Of a DNA stretch of 64,000 nucleotides, positions 27,386 through 35,217 are shown piece by piece. Below the pieces are notes generated by a model, which saw nothing but the letters and a program-made list of their open reading frames with translations, did not search any database and was not told the DNA's origin. The position numbers and the translations under genes were made by a program. Each line of letters begins with the position of its first letter. Position 1 is the first letter of the stretch. This DNA comes from Brachybacterium faecium DSM 4810 (GTDB lineage: Bacteria; Actinomycetota; Actinomycetes; Actinomycetales; Dermabacteraceae): assembly GCA_000023405.1 (NCBI GenBank), contig CP001643.1, positions 1,302,001 to 1,366,000 of the forward strand, read 5' to 3'.

Positions 27386-27706
27386 AACAACTCCCTTGTT
27401 TGTGAGATTCCGGCAACAGGTGGTCACATATGAGGTCCCTTTAGGGGAGTAAACGTCCCGTCGTTGGTGGCGTTAGCCTCTCCGGCAACCCACTATAGCG
27501 CTGCCTGTGCGGACCCCTGTCGCGTCAACGTACCACCTAGCATGAGGCTTGTCGATATACCTACTGGAGAGACGGATGGGAGAGGAAGCAGGAATAAACG
27601 CCAGGCGTAGACGATCGACGCGACTGTTTGGCAGTGAGTGAGCAACGCGGAACTGTTGGCCGCGTGCCGCCAACTTCTGGATTTGTGACAAGTTGTCGCC
27701 GACGGA
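27386..27706. other. intergenic part of the cassette
   Basis: These 321 bp upstream of the secreted-protein gene contain no gene I can support. There is a short hairpin TCCC-TTTA-GGGGA near 27436-27450 and several AT-rich patches (CATATG near 27428, CGATATACC near 27552) that could hold the promoter. No hexamer pair is convincing. Confidence 0.5.
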
Positions 27707-27882
27707 GCCGAGCACTGGCGCGCTGCCGTGGCCCGGCTGGTGGAGGCCTCGCGCCCGGTCCCGCAGTAGCCTGTCGCCCATGCCCGACCCCGCAACCATG
27801 CCCGACCCTGCGCCCGTTTCCGGCTTCGAGGCCGCGCCCGTGAGCCCGCACGGCGCCGACGGCCCCGTGCTGCGACACGCGG
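27707..27882 (+). repeat. 176-bp direct repeat, right copy
   Basis: It begins with the last 21 codons of a diverged peptidase gene copy (27707-27769), continues through the promoter box and the first 34 codons of the intact GNAT gene. The partner is 26121-26296. Confidence 0.85.
27767..27772 (+). promoter_or_regulatory. -10 box (TAGCCT) of the GNAT gene
   Basis: TAGCCT is followed by 7 nt and the GNAT ATG. The TAG of the box is also the stop codon of the peptidase frame, so stop codon and promoter are fused. The arrangement is conserved in both repeat copies. Confidence 0.5.
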
Positions 27883-28343
27883 CGCTGGCCGAGATCGACC
27901 CGCGCACCGTGTACCTGCTGGCGATGCTGCGGCAGGACGTGTTCACCCTCGAGCAGCACGCGACTGACGCGGATCTCGACGGGCGTGAGCTCGAGGCCGG
28001 CACCACGCTGCTCTGGCTCGAGGTGCCCGGGCCGCTCGCCGCGCGGGCCGGGCTGGCCGGTGAGCCCGTCGCGCAGCTGCGGGTGCTGCGCGAGGCCGAC
28101 GGGACGGTGCGGATCGGTCGGGTCGCGGTGCGCGCCGATCACCGGCGCGCCGGGTATGGGCGGAGGCTCATGCAGGCCTCGCTCGACCATGTCACCGCGG
28201 CTCTGCCGGGCGCGGACGTGCACATCGACGCCCAGGCCCACCTCGAGCAGTGGTACGCCTCGATGGGGTTCGAGACCGTCAGCGGGCTGTTCCTGGAGGC
28301 CGGCATCGAGCACGTCGCGATGGTGCGCCGCGCCCGTTCCTGA
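27780..28343 (+). CDS. GNAT-family N-acetyltransferase (ElaA-like)
   Basis: A 187-residue acetyl-CoA-dependent transferase. After a 30-residue Pro/Ala-rich lead, the ElaA-type fold shows 'YLLAMLRQDVFTLEQH' near residue 46, the beta-strand 'AQLRVLREADGTVRIGRVAV', the acetyl-CoA loop 'RADHRRAGYGRRLMQ' near 118, and 'IDAQAHLEQWYASMGFE' at the C-end. The acceptor substrate is unknown. It is the intact right-hand copy of a gene whose 5' part is duplicated at 26194. Confidence 0.85.
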   Translation: MPDPATMPDPAPVSGFEAAPVSPHGADGPVLRHAALAEIDPRTVYLLAMLRQDVFTLEQHATDADLDGRELEAGTTLLWLEVPGPLAARAGLAGEPVAQLRVLREADGTVRIGRVAVRADHRRAGYGRRLMQASLDHVTAALPGADVHIDAQAHLEQWYASMGFETVSGLFLEAGIEHVAMVRRARS

Positions 28344-28367
28344 CAGCCGCCCGGAGAGCAGCGGGGC

Positions 28368-28790
28368 TCAGCCGCGAGGAGCCTCGAGGAGCGCCACGAT
28401 CTCCGCGCGCTCGAAGTAGCGCGCCGTCTCCAGGGCGCTGGGGGACCCCAGGTGCGGATCCGCCCCGGCCTCCAGCAGCGCCGTCGCCACGTCGGTGAAG
28501 CCCTTGAACGCCGCGCCGGCCAACGGGCTCTGGCCGCGGTCGTTGGCCAGGTCCGCGTCCGCCCCGCGGGCGGCGAGCTCGCGCACCAGCTCGGCGTGCC
28601 CGTGATAGGCGGCGAGCATGAGGGGCGAGTTGCCGGCGCTGTCGCGCAGGTCCACGGGAGCGCCCTGGTCGATGAGGGGGAGCAGGGTGTCGCCATCGCC
28701 CTGGCGGGCGGCGTCGAGCAGGGCGTGGGCCAGGGCGAGCACGGCCTCGTCCTCGGCATCGGCGGGCTGGGGCTGGGTGTCCTCGTTCAC
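28368..28790 (-). CDS. ankyrin-repeat protein
   Basis: A 140-residue cytosolic protein with about three ankyrin repeats: 'GDTLLPLIDQGAPVDLRD', 'GNSPLMLAAYHGHAELVREL' and 'GQSPLAGAAFKGFTDVATAL', the last with 'LLEAGADPH'. Such proteins act in protein-protein contacts; in bacteria some are immunity or oxidative-stress partners. The partner is unknown here. It starts at GTG 28790, 6 nt after TACCCT, so a leaderless transcript is possible. It lies 23 bp downstream of the ECF transporter gene on the same strand. Confidence 0.88.
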   Translation of the reverse strand: MNEDTQPQPADAEDEAVLALAHALLDAARQGDGDTLLPLIDQGAPVDLRDSAGNSPLMLAAYHGHAELVRELAARGADADLANDRGQSPLAGAAFKGFTDVATALLEAGADPHLGSPSALETARYFERAEIVALLEAPRG

Positions 28791-28796
28791 CGCTCC

Positions 28797-28802
28797 AGGG
28801 TA
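28797..28802 (-). promoter_or_regulatory. -10 box (TACCCT) of the ankyrin gene
   Basis: TACCCT is followed by 6 nt and the GTG start. A GGAG also lies there, so translation could equally be led by a ribosome site on a transcript from the ECF gene. Confidence 0.35.
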
Positions 28803-28813
28803 CGTCGCCCGCC

Positions 28814-30925
28814 TCATCCCACGAGCAGCTGGGCCAGCAGCGGCCACACCAGCAGCAGCGCGCCGATCCCGGCGCCCAGCAGGTCCGCACGGTGCAGCGG
28901 GCTGGGCTCGGCCCAGCTGCGCTGATCCGCGCCGGCGAACCCGCGTGCGTCCATCGCCAGGGCCTGCTGCTCCGCGCCGCGCAGCGTGTCCACCAGCAGG
29001 GCGAGCGTGGCCCCGGCGAGCAGCCGCGGGGAGCGGGCGCTGCCGAGGCCGCGCCGGATGCGGGTCTGCGTGATCGTCTCCCACTGGCGGCCGAGGTGTC
29101 CGACCCGCACCAGCGCCACCACCGCGGCGACGACCGGTCGCGCGGGCAGCCGCAGCCGCTGCCCGAGCGCGTCGCCGAGCGCGGTGGCGTCCACGCTGCC
29201 CAGCGCGAGCACCCCCGGGGCGACGAAGGCGATGATCCGCGCGGCCTCCTTCAGCCCCACCAGCCATGCCTCGTGGGACAGGGCCGGGGCGTCGCCGAGC
29301 AGGGCCGTGGTCCAGGCGAGCCCCGCGGCGGAGAGCAGAATCGGCACCAGGCGCAGCGCACCGCCGCGCAGGGTCCGCACCGCGAACGGTGCCAGGAGCA
29401 CGGTGGGCAGCAGCGCCAGCAGCCCGCCCTGCCAGGTCTGCACGGCGAAGGAGCCGATCGCGGCGAGGATCCCGAGCAGGCACAGGGTCAGCGGGTTCAG
29501 GGCGTCGGCCGGGATCCTCCGCCGCGGCGGCGGGGGAGGGCCGCTCGGGTCGGGGGCGGGCAGCGCGAGGTGGTCGTCGGCGGCGGCGATCAGCTCCGGG
29601 TCGTGGGTCGCGACGAGGACAGCGGTGCCGCGGGCCGTCGCCTCGGCGAGCAGGGTGCGCACGGCCTCGCGCCGGTTCGCGTCGAGCCCGACGGTCGGCT
29701 CGTCGAGCACCAGCAGCTGCGGGGCCTGGGCGAGGGCGGCGGCGATCGCGAGGCGGCGCTGCTCGCCGCCGGAGAGGCGGTGCGGCTGCGCATCGGCCAG
29801 ACGGGCGAGCCCCGCCCGCTCGAGCAGCTGCTCGGCGAGGGGAAGATCCTCCGCCCAGGGGGAGGCGGTGAGCTCCGCCCGCACGGTGGCGGCGACGAAG
29901 GAGTGCTCGGGGTTCTGGGGGACGGCGGCGATCCGGGCCGGCTCCGGCCGCACCGCTGTGCCGGTGGTGGGATCGGCGTCGCCGAGCAGCGTGCGCAGCA
30001 CAGTGGTCTTGCCCGCACCGGAGGGGCCGGTGAGGGCGGTGAGCCGGCCGGTGCGGAGCTCGAGGTCGAGCGGCGCGGTCAGGCCGCGGGAGGGGACGGT
30101 GACCCGGTGTAGGGAGGCGGTGACCGCAGCCGCCTGCCGCCCGGTGCCGGGGCGCGTCGCCGGGGGAGCGGCAGGGCCCGCCGGGAGCACGCCCGCCGCG
30201 CGCAGCCGCTCCTGCTGCGCGCGGAGCACGGAGTCGGGCTCTCCGTCGGCGATGATCCGCGCCTGCGGGCCGAGCACCACCAGGCGGTCGACGTGCGGGA
30301 GCCACGGCTCCAGGTGGTGCTCGGCGATCACGAGCGTCGCCCCCGGGGCGGCCTCGAGGATCGCCTCGCGCACCTGCTGCGCGGTGGCGGGATCGAGCAT
30401 GCTGGTGGGCTCGTCCAGCAGCAGGAGGTCGGGCTCCAGCGCGAGCGTGCCGGCCAGTGCGATCCGCTGCTGCTGGCCGCCGGAGGCGTCGAGTGGGGCC
30501 CGGGACGGGTCGATCCCGACGCGCGCCGCGGCGAGGGCCTGTGAGACGCGCCGGCGGATCTCGGCGCGCCCCAGCGCCGCGTTCTCGGGGCCGAAGGCGA
30601 CGTCGCGGAAGATCGTCGCCGCGACCAGGGCGTGGGCCGGGTTCTGCAGCAGGAGGCCCGTCTCGCCGGGGCGCGTCGGCGGGGCGGGCAGGCCGGCGCC
30701 CTCGCCGCTCTCCTCGTCGAGGAGCCCGGCGAGGGCGCGCAGCACGGTCGACTTCCCGCTGCCGCTGGCACCGGCCAGCAGCACCCGCTGACCGGCCGGG
30801 ATCTCCAGATCGAGCCCCGCGATGGTGGGCTCGGACCGGGTGAGGGGTCGCCAGGTCAGACCGGCCAGGTGCAGGCCGGTCGCGGAGGGGGAGCGGGGCG
30901 CGGGGATCGTGGGCCGCCCGGTCAG
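28814..30925 (-). CDS. fused EcfA-EcfA-EcfT energising module of an ECF thiamine-precursor transporter (YkoD-YkoC fusion)
   Basis: About 703 residues combine all three energising parts of an ECF importer. ATPase 1 has Walker A 'GASGSGKST', signature 'ASGGQQQR' and Walker B 'LLLLDEPTS'. ATPase 2 has 'GPSGAGKTT', 'LSGGEQRR' and 'LLVLDEPTVG'. A C-terminal EcfT membrane domain (about residues 445-700) has four or five helices and the coupling motif 'AMDARGF'. In Bacillus these are separate ykoD and ykoC genes. The start is unclear: no ATG, GTG or TTG lies at the gene junction. A CTG overlapping the ykoE stop (30925) fits best; the nearest GTG in frame is at 31024, about 100 nt inside ykoE. Confidence 0.88.
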   Translation of the reverse strand: MTGRPTIPAPRSPSATGLHLAGLTWRPLTRSEPTIAGLDLEIPAGQRVLLAGASGSGKSTVLRALAGLLDEESGEGAGLPAPPTRPGETGLLLQNPAHALVAATIFRDVAFGPENAALGRAEIRRRVSQALAAARVGIDPSRAPLDASGGQQQRIALAGTLALEPDLLLLDEPTSMLDPATAQQVREAILEAAPGATLVIAEHHLEPWLPHVDRLVVLGPQARIIADGEPDSVLRAQQERLRAAGVLPAGPAAPPATRPGTGRQAAAVTASLHRVTVPSRGLTAPLDLELRTGRLTALTGPSGAGKTTVLRTLLGDADPTTGTAVRPEPARIAAVPQNPEHSFVAATVRAELTASPWAEDLPLAEQLLERAGLARLADAQPHRLSGGEQRRLAIAAALAQAPQLLVLDEPTVGLDANRREAVRTLLAEATARGTAVLVATHDPELIAAADDHLALPAPDPSGPPPPPRRRIPADALNPLTLCLLGILAAIGSFAVQTWQGGLLALLPTVLLAPFAVRTLRGGALRLVPILLSAAGLAWTTALLGDAPALSHEAWLVGLKEAARIIAFVAPGVLALGSVDATALGDALGQRLRLPARPVVAAVVALVRVGHLGRQWETITQTRIRRGLGSARSPRLLAGATLALLVDTLRGAEQQALAMDARGFAGADQRSWAEPSPLHRADLLGAGIGALLLVWPLLAQLLVG

Positions 30926-31503
30926 GCCGCGGCCACCCGGGAGTGCTCCCGGCCCGCGGCGAGGGAGTCCACCGCCCCGGTGGAGACCAGTGCGCGGGTC
31001 GCCGCCCAGCCCAGCACCCCGCACAGCAGGGCGCCGGAGAGCAGGAAGAACCCGAGCATCGCGCCGGAGTAGGCCCAGCTCATCTCCTGGTAGTAGGCGA
31101 ACTTCTCCCAGCCCCACTCGAGCAGGGCGGAGAGCATGCCGCCGAGGATCGCGACGGGCAGGGTGAAGCGCCGGTAGCGGGTGAGCAGGAAGGCGAGCTC
31201 GACCCCGCCGCCCTGCATCAGGCCCGAGATCGCGGTGCCCCAGCCCCACTGGCTGCCCAGCAGCATCGAGAGCACGGCGGCGATCATCTCGGCGAGCAGG
31301 GCGGCGCCGGGCTTGCGGACGATGAGCCCCGCGAGCATCGCCGGCAGGAACCAGATCCCCGCCAGCAGGCCCTCGGCGGGCTTGAACGCGGCGGTCAGCG
31401 GGCCGATGAGGGTGTACAGCTGCCCGTACCCCAGGAACGCGACGCCGAAGGCGGCCCCGATCAGAACGGTGACCAGCAGGTCCACGGTGCGGAAACGAGT
31501 CAT
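30922..31503 (-). CDS. ykoE: ECF transporter S component, YkoE family (thiamine/HMP)
   Basis: A 193-residue membrane protein with about six hydrophobic segments. It begins 'MTRFRTVDLLVTVLIGAAFG', followed by 'GLLAGIWFLPAMLAGLIVRKPGAALLAEMIAA' and 'QGGGVELAFLL', the typical YkoE pattern. It binds thiamine or its pyrimidine precursor and docks on the fused EcfA-EcfA-EcfT product encoded by the overlapping next gene. A strong AAGGAG site precedes ATG 31503. A TPP riboswitch lies directly upstream, which supports the thiamine assignment independently. Confidence 0.9.
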   Translation of the reverse strand: MTRFRTVDLLVTVLIGAAFGVAFLGYGQLYTLIGPLTAAFKPAEGLLAGIWFLPAMLAGLIVRKPGAALLAEMIAAVLSMLLGSQWGWGTAISGLMQGGGVELAFLLTRYRRFTLPVAILGGMLSALLEWGWEKFAYYQEMSWAYSGAMLGFFLLSGALLCGVLGWAATRALVSTGAVDSLAAGREHSRVAAA

Positions 31504-31561
31504 CACTTCTCCTTCCTCATGGAAGGGGCGCGGGGCACCGGCGGTGCTCCACGGAAATCCC

Positions 31562-31646
31562 GACTCCCTACGCCGGTGTGAGCCGGATCAGGTTCGAGGG
31601 TCTGCGCCGTCTCGCGCACTCTCAGCACCGCGGCGGTGCTCCCCTG
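31562..31646 (-). promoter_or_regulatory. TPP riboswitch (thi box)
   Basis: On the minus strand the conserved TPP aptamer blocks appear in order: GGGGAGC, a GC stem, CTGAGAG, ACCCTCGAACCTGATC, the CCGG-CTCACA-CCGG region, and GCGTAGGGAG. It lies about 60 nt before the ykoE start. A GCACC-GCC-GGTGC hairpin at 31535-31547, whose arm matches part of the aptamer, may be the expression platform. TPP binding would switch off the transporter genes. Confidence 0.95.
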
Positions 31647-31666
31647 TCAGTGGATGACGATCCCCC

Positions 31667-31672
31667 AGTCTA
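31667..31672 (-). promoter_or_regulatory. -10 box (TAGACT) upstream of the TPP riboswitch
   Basis: TAGACT on the minus strand predicts a transcript start near 31660, about 14 nt before the aptamer. Confidence 0.5.
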
Positions 31673-31695
31673 GCCGCTCGCGACGAGGCGGAGGA

Positions 31696-32262
31696 TCAGC
31701 GCCGGGCCCGGATCGCCTGGTCGACCGCCGCAGCGGTGGCCTGCGGGTCCTCGGGGGACAGGAGATAGTGGGTGCTGCCGCGGCCGATGATCTCGACCAT
31801 CGTGCCGGGCCGGGTGATGAGCAGCCGGTAGCGGGCCTGCACGTCCTCGAGCGTGAAGATCTTCCGCGTCCCCACCGGGGTCAGCTCTGCGGGCTGGGGC
31901 GTCGAGGCGCGTCCGCGGCGCCAGCCGTAGCCGCCCACCGCGAGCCCCACCTGCGAGCGCGGCAGCTCGCGCAGCTGGACGGTGCGGAAGTCCTCGAGCG
32001 GCCAGGGACGGCGCGGCAGGAACCCGCCGAGGCTCACCGTCAGCCCGTGCTCGTCGACGATGAAGCGCGTCCACTGCCCCATCCACGTCCACAGCGTCAG
32101 CAGCGCGAACAGCGCCACCACCAGCAGCGCGCCGAACACGGTGGAGCGCTGGGACATGAGCACGGCGAGCACCGCGCCCGTCACCACGGTGATCGCGATG
32201 CGGGTCCAGCCGATGGTGGAGGGCCGGGTGCGGCCCACGTAGAACGGCGGGTCCGGCCTCAC
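31696..32262 (-). CDS. small membrane protein with a PH-like domain
   Basis: A 188-residue protein with two membrane helices at about residues 20-60 ('ITVVTGAVLAVLMSQ' and 'LLVVALFALLTLWTW'), then a cytosolic beta-rich domain ('RFIVDEHGLTVSLGG', 'RTVQLRELPRSQVG', 'YRLLITRPGTMVEI') resembling a bacterial PH domain. The GTG start at 32262 overlaps the stop of the M13 peptidase gene (GTGA), so the two are translationally coupled. No specific function is recognisable. Confidence 0.7.
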   Translation of the reverse strand: MRPDPPFYVGRTRPSTIGWTRIAITVVTGAVLAVLMSQRSTVFGALLVVALFALLTLWTWMGQWTRFIVDEHGLTVSLGGFLPRRPWPLEDFRTVQLRELPRSQVGLAVGGYGWRRGRASTPQPAELTPVGTRKIFTLEDVQARYRLLITRPGTMVEIIGRGSTHYLLSPEDPQATAAAVDQAIRARR

Positions 32263-34289
32263 CAGATCGTCACCCGCTCCTCGGGGGCGCGGTACATCCC
32301 GTCGCCCTCGCGGACGTCGAAGGCGGTGTGGAACTCGTCGAGATGGCCGACGACGGTGTTGCAGCGGAACTCCATCGGGGCGTGCGGGTCCACGGCGAGG
32401 CGTCGGATCGCCTCCTGGGTGCGGTTGCGGCCGCGCCACACGGTGGCCCACGACCAGAACACGCGCTGCAGGCCCGTGAAGCCGTCGATCTCGGCCTCCG
32501 CCTCGGCGGCGTCCCGGCTGGCGAGGTAGGCCTTCACCGCGATCGACAGCCCGCCCAGGTCGCCGATGTTCTCGCCGATGGTGAGCGCGCCGTTGACGCG
32601 ATGGTTCTCGTCGAGCTCGCGGGGACTGAGCTCGGAGTACTGGGTGATCAGCTGCGCGGCGCGGGCGTCGAAGGCCTCGCGATCCTCGGGGGTCCACCAG
32701 GAGCGGAGGTTGCCGTCGCCGTCGTACTTCGAGCCCTGGTCGTCGAAGCCATGGCCCACCTCGTGCCCGATCACGGCTCCGATGCCGCCGAAGTTCACGG
32801 CGTCATCGGCCTCCGCGTCGAAGAACGGCGGCTGGAGGATCGCGGCGGGGAAGACGATCTCGTTGCGGCCGGGGTTGTAGTACGCGTTGACCGTCTGCGG
32901 CGTCATGTGCCATTCGGTCTCGTCGATCGGGCCGCCCACCTTGGCGTACTCGTGATCCGCCTCGAAACGGCGGGAGGCGCGTGCCGTGGCGACCAGATCG
33001 CCGGGCACGATCTCGAGCCCGTCGTACTCGCGCCACTGCTCCGGGTAGCCGATCTTCGGGGTGAACTTGGTGAGCTTGGCGAGCGCCTTCTGCCGCGTCG
33101 CCGGGGTCATCCACGGCAGATCCTCGATGGAGTCGCGGTAGGCGTCCATCAGCGCGTCGACCAGCTCCGTCATGCGTTCCTTGTGGGAGGCCGGGAAGTG
33201 GCGGGCGACGTACTCGCGGCCGACGGCGAAGCCGACCACGCCCTCGACGAAGGCGACGCCGCGCTTCCAGCGCTCACGCAGCTCCTCGGCGCCGGAGAGC
33301 ACCTTCCCGGAGAAGGCGAACTCCTCCTCGACGAGCTCGGCCGGGCCGAAGGCGGCGTAGGAGGAGATCGCATGGACGGCGAGCCAGGTGCGCAGCACCG
33401 CGAGGTCCTCGCCGGCCAGCAGCTCGGCGGCGGCGGAGACGAACTCCGGCTGACCGATCGAGACCACCTCGAAGGCCGATGCCGGGGCGCCGGTGCCCTC
33501 GATGTAGGCGTCCCACGGGAAGGCGGGGGCGAGCTCCCGGCGCTGGGCGGCGTCCATCGGGTTGTAGGACTTCTCGCGATCGCGCAGGCGCACCACGTCG
33601 ACGTGGCAGGCGGCCAGGCGGGTCTCGAAGTCCATCACGGCGGCGGCGAGATCCTCGGCCTCGCCGGGGACCAGGCCGGCGCGGCCGGGCAGCCCGGAGA
33701 GGCGGGCGAGGTTCGCCAGGTGCGCGGTGTACGCGGAGCGGATCTCGGCGTAGCTGTCCTCGCGGTAGTAGGACTCGTCCGGCAGTCCCAGCCCGCCCTG
33801 GTGGATCTTGACCTGGTAGCTGCTGGAGTCCTTGTCATCGGTCCACACGTAGGCCAGCAGCGCGGAGGCGCCGGAATCCGCCGCGGCCATGGCGCGGGTG
33901 ATCGCCTCCAGGTCGGTGGCGGAGGTGATCGCGGACAGCAGCTCCTCGAACACCTCGAAGCCGGCGCGCTCGATCGCCTCGGTGTCCATGAACATGCGGT
34001 AGAGGGCGCCCACCCGGGCGTGATCGGTGGTGGGGACCTGCTCGCCGCGCGGGTCCGCGGCCTCCGCGTCCCGCGCCGCCTCCTCGACGACCTCCCGCAC
34101 CCGCTCCTCGGAGAGGTCGCGCAGGGCGTGGAAGGCACCGTCGCTCGACCGGTCCGCCGGCATCACGTGCTCGCGCAGCCAGGTGCCGTTGACGTGGCCG
34201 AAGAGGTCGTCCTGGATCCGCACCCCCTCGTCGACCTGGTCGAGGGAGAGGCCCGAGGGGCGGGCGGCGGGGGTGGGGGCAGCGGTCAT
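32259..34289 (-). CDS. M13-family zinc metallopeptidase (PepO/neprilysin-like)
   Basis: A 676-residue endopeptidase. The N-terminal 'QDDLFGHVNGTWL', the central 'NAYYNPGRNEIVFPAAILQPPFF', the zinc motif 'GHEVGHGFDD' near residue 520, the distal Glu in 'GENIGDLGGLSIA', and the C-terminal substrate loop 'RCNTVVGHLDEFHTAFDV' match the neprilysin family. No signal peptide or membrane anchor is visible, so it is likely cytosolic and cleaves short peptides. An AGGAG site precedes two adjacent ATGs (34292 and 34289). It is followed, with a 4-nt overlap, by a PH-like membrane protein gene. Confidence 0.92.
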   Translation of the reverse strand: MTAAPTPAARPSGLSLDQVDEGVRIQDDLFGHVNGTWLREHVMPADRSSDGAFHALRDLSEERVREVVEEAARDAEAADPRGEQVPTTDHARVGALYRMFMDTEAIERAGFEVFEELLSAITSATDLEAITRAMAAADSGASALLAYVWTDDKDSSSYQVKIHQGGLGLPDESYYREDSYAEIRSAYTAHLANLARLSGLPGRAGLVPGEAEDLAAAVMDFETRLAACHVDVVRLRDREKSYNPMDAAQRRELAPAFPWDAYIEGTGAPASAFEVVSIGQPEFVSAAAELLAGEDLAVLRTWLAVHAISSYAAFGPAELVEEEFAFSGKVLSGAEELRERWKRGVAFVEGVVGFAVGREYVARHFPASHKERMTELVDALMDAYRDSIEDLPWMTPATRQKALAKLTKFTPKIGYPEQWREYDGLEIVPGDLVATARASRRFEADHEYAKVGGPIDETEWHMTPQTVNAYYNPGRNEIVFPAAILQPPFFDAEADDAVNFGGIGAVIGHEVGHGFDDQGSKYDGDGNLRSWWTPEDREAFDARAAQLITQYSELSPRELDENHRVNGALTIGENIGDLGGLSIAVKAYLASRDAAEAEAEIDGFTGLQRVFWSWATVWRGRNRTQEAIRRLAVDPHAPMEFRCNTVVGHLDEFHTAFDVREGDGMYRAPEERVTIW

Positions 34290-34341
34290 CATCGGCTCCT
34301 GCGCGGTGGGGGTGAGGGGGTGCGAGATCGTGGGGCGGCGC

Positions 34342-35136
34342 TCAGAGGGCGAGCACGCCGAAGACGGCGAGCGCCAGGGTGAGCAGTCCGAGGGCGATCG
34401 GGGCGTAGGCCCAGGGGCTGCGGGAGCGTTCGGCCGGCGCGCGGCGGTGCAGCACGAGCGTGGACAGGCCCACGCCGATCGAGAGCACCGCGGTGCCCGC
34501 CACGAGGATCGGCGAGAGGATCACGAGCACGGTCGCACCGACCTGGAACAGCGCGGTGCCGGTCACGTCGAGCAGGCGCATCACCACGGTGGAGCGGGCG
34601 CCGACGCGGTGCGCGAGCATCGTCGAGATCGCCTCCTCGGACCATTCGCCGGGGCGGGCGATGCGGCGGCGGGTGGTGACCGTCTGCGCGGTGGCGAGGG
34701 CCAGCCACACCAGGGCGCAGCCGGCACCGACCCAGATGCCCAGGTGCGTGCGCAGATCGGCGGGCCACAGCAGCAGCGCCATGAGCACCGCGGCGACGCG
34801 CAGCAGCTCCTCGACGATGCTGCGCACGGCGAGCAGGCCGGGGTTCACAGCCAGCTGCTTGCGGGTGCGGGCCACGAAGAGGCTCGTGGCGACCAGGGAC
34901 AGCAGCTGCACCGCGCCGAGCGCGATGCCGAGCAGCAGCGGCACCGGGGTGAGCGGGGCGAAGGGCAGGATCGCCAGCAGCAGCACCACGCCCAGCGCGG
35001 GGATCAGCAGCGCCTGGATCGACAGGCCCTTGACGAGATCCCGGACGAGATCCGCGCCCGTGGGCGGATGGTCGTGGCCGGAGTGGTCGTGGGGGTCGTC
35101 ACAGTGCGGTCCGGCCGCGGCGGGGGTGTCGGTCAT
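34342..35136 (-). CDS. integral membrane protein of unknown function, His-rich N-terminus
   Basis: I do not recognise the family. The 264 residues begin with a His/Asp-rich cytosolic tail ('HCDDPHDHSGHDHPP', possible metal contact). They then have about seven hydrophobic segments: near residues 38-60, 65-88, 108-125, 130-150, 185-205, 205-225 and 240-262. Basic loops such as 'TTRRRIARPGEW' suggest the cytosolic face. An AGGAGCTCC site precedes the ATG. It is a lone minus-strand gene between the M13 peptidase and a divergent ADP-ribosylglycohydrolase gene. Confidence 0.7.
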   Translation of the reverse strand: MTDTPAAAGPHCDDPHDHSGHDHPPTGADLVRDLVKGLSIQALLIPALGVVLLLAILPFAPLTPVPLLLGIALGAVQLLSLVATSLFVARTRKQLAVNPGLLAVRSIVEELLRVAAVLMALLLWPADLRTHLGIWVGAGCALVWLALATAQTVTTRRRIARPGEWSEEAISTMLAHRVGARSTVVMRLLDVTGTALFQVGATVLVILSPILVAGTAVLSIGVGLSTLVLHRRAPAERSRSPWAYAPIALGLLTLALAVFGVLAL

Positions 35137-35217
35137 GGAGCTCCTTCTGGGTCCCGACCAGCGTACCGGGGACGGACCGGACGCTGGCTGTCAGCAGGGG
35201 TGTGGAACGATGGTGTC

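Larger units (their letters stand above)
26297..27706. mobile_element. AT-richer inserted cassette between direct repeats
   Basis: A 1.41-kb block bounded exactly by the ends of the two 176-bp repeats. It is visibly richer in A and T than its surroundings and has different codon use. It holds, on the minus strand, a promoter-side region, a secreted-protein gene with a frameshift, a small membrane-protein gene and a good terminator. No transposase, integrase or terminal inverted repeats are visible. The repeat arrangement resembles single-crossover integration of a circle carrying a diverged copy of the junction. Confidence 0.6.
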
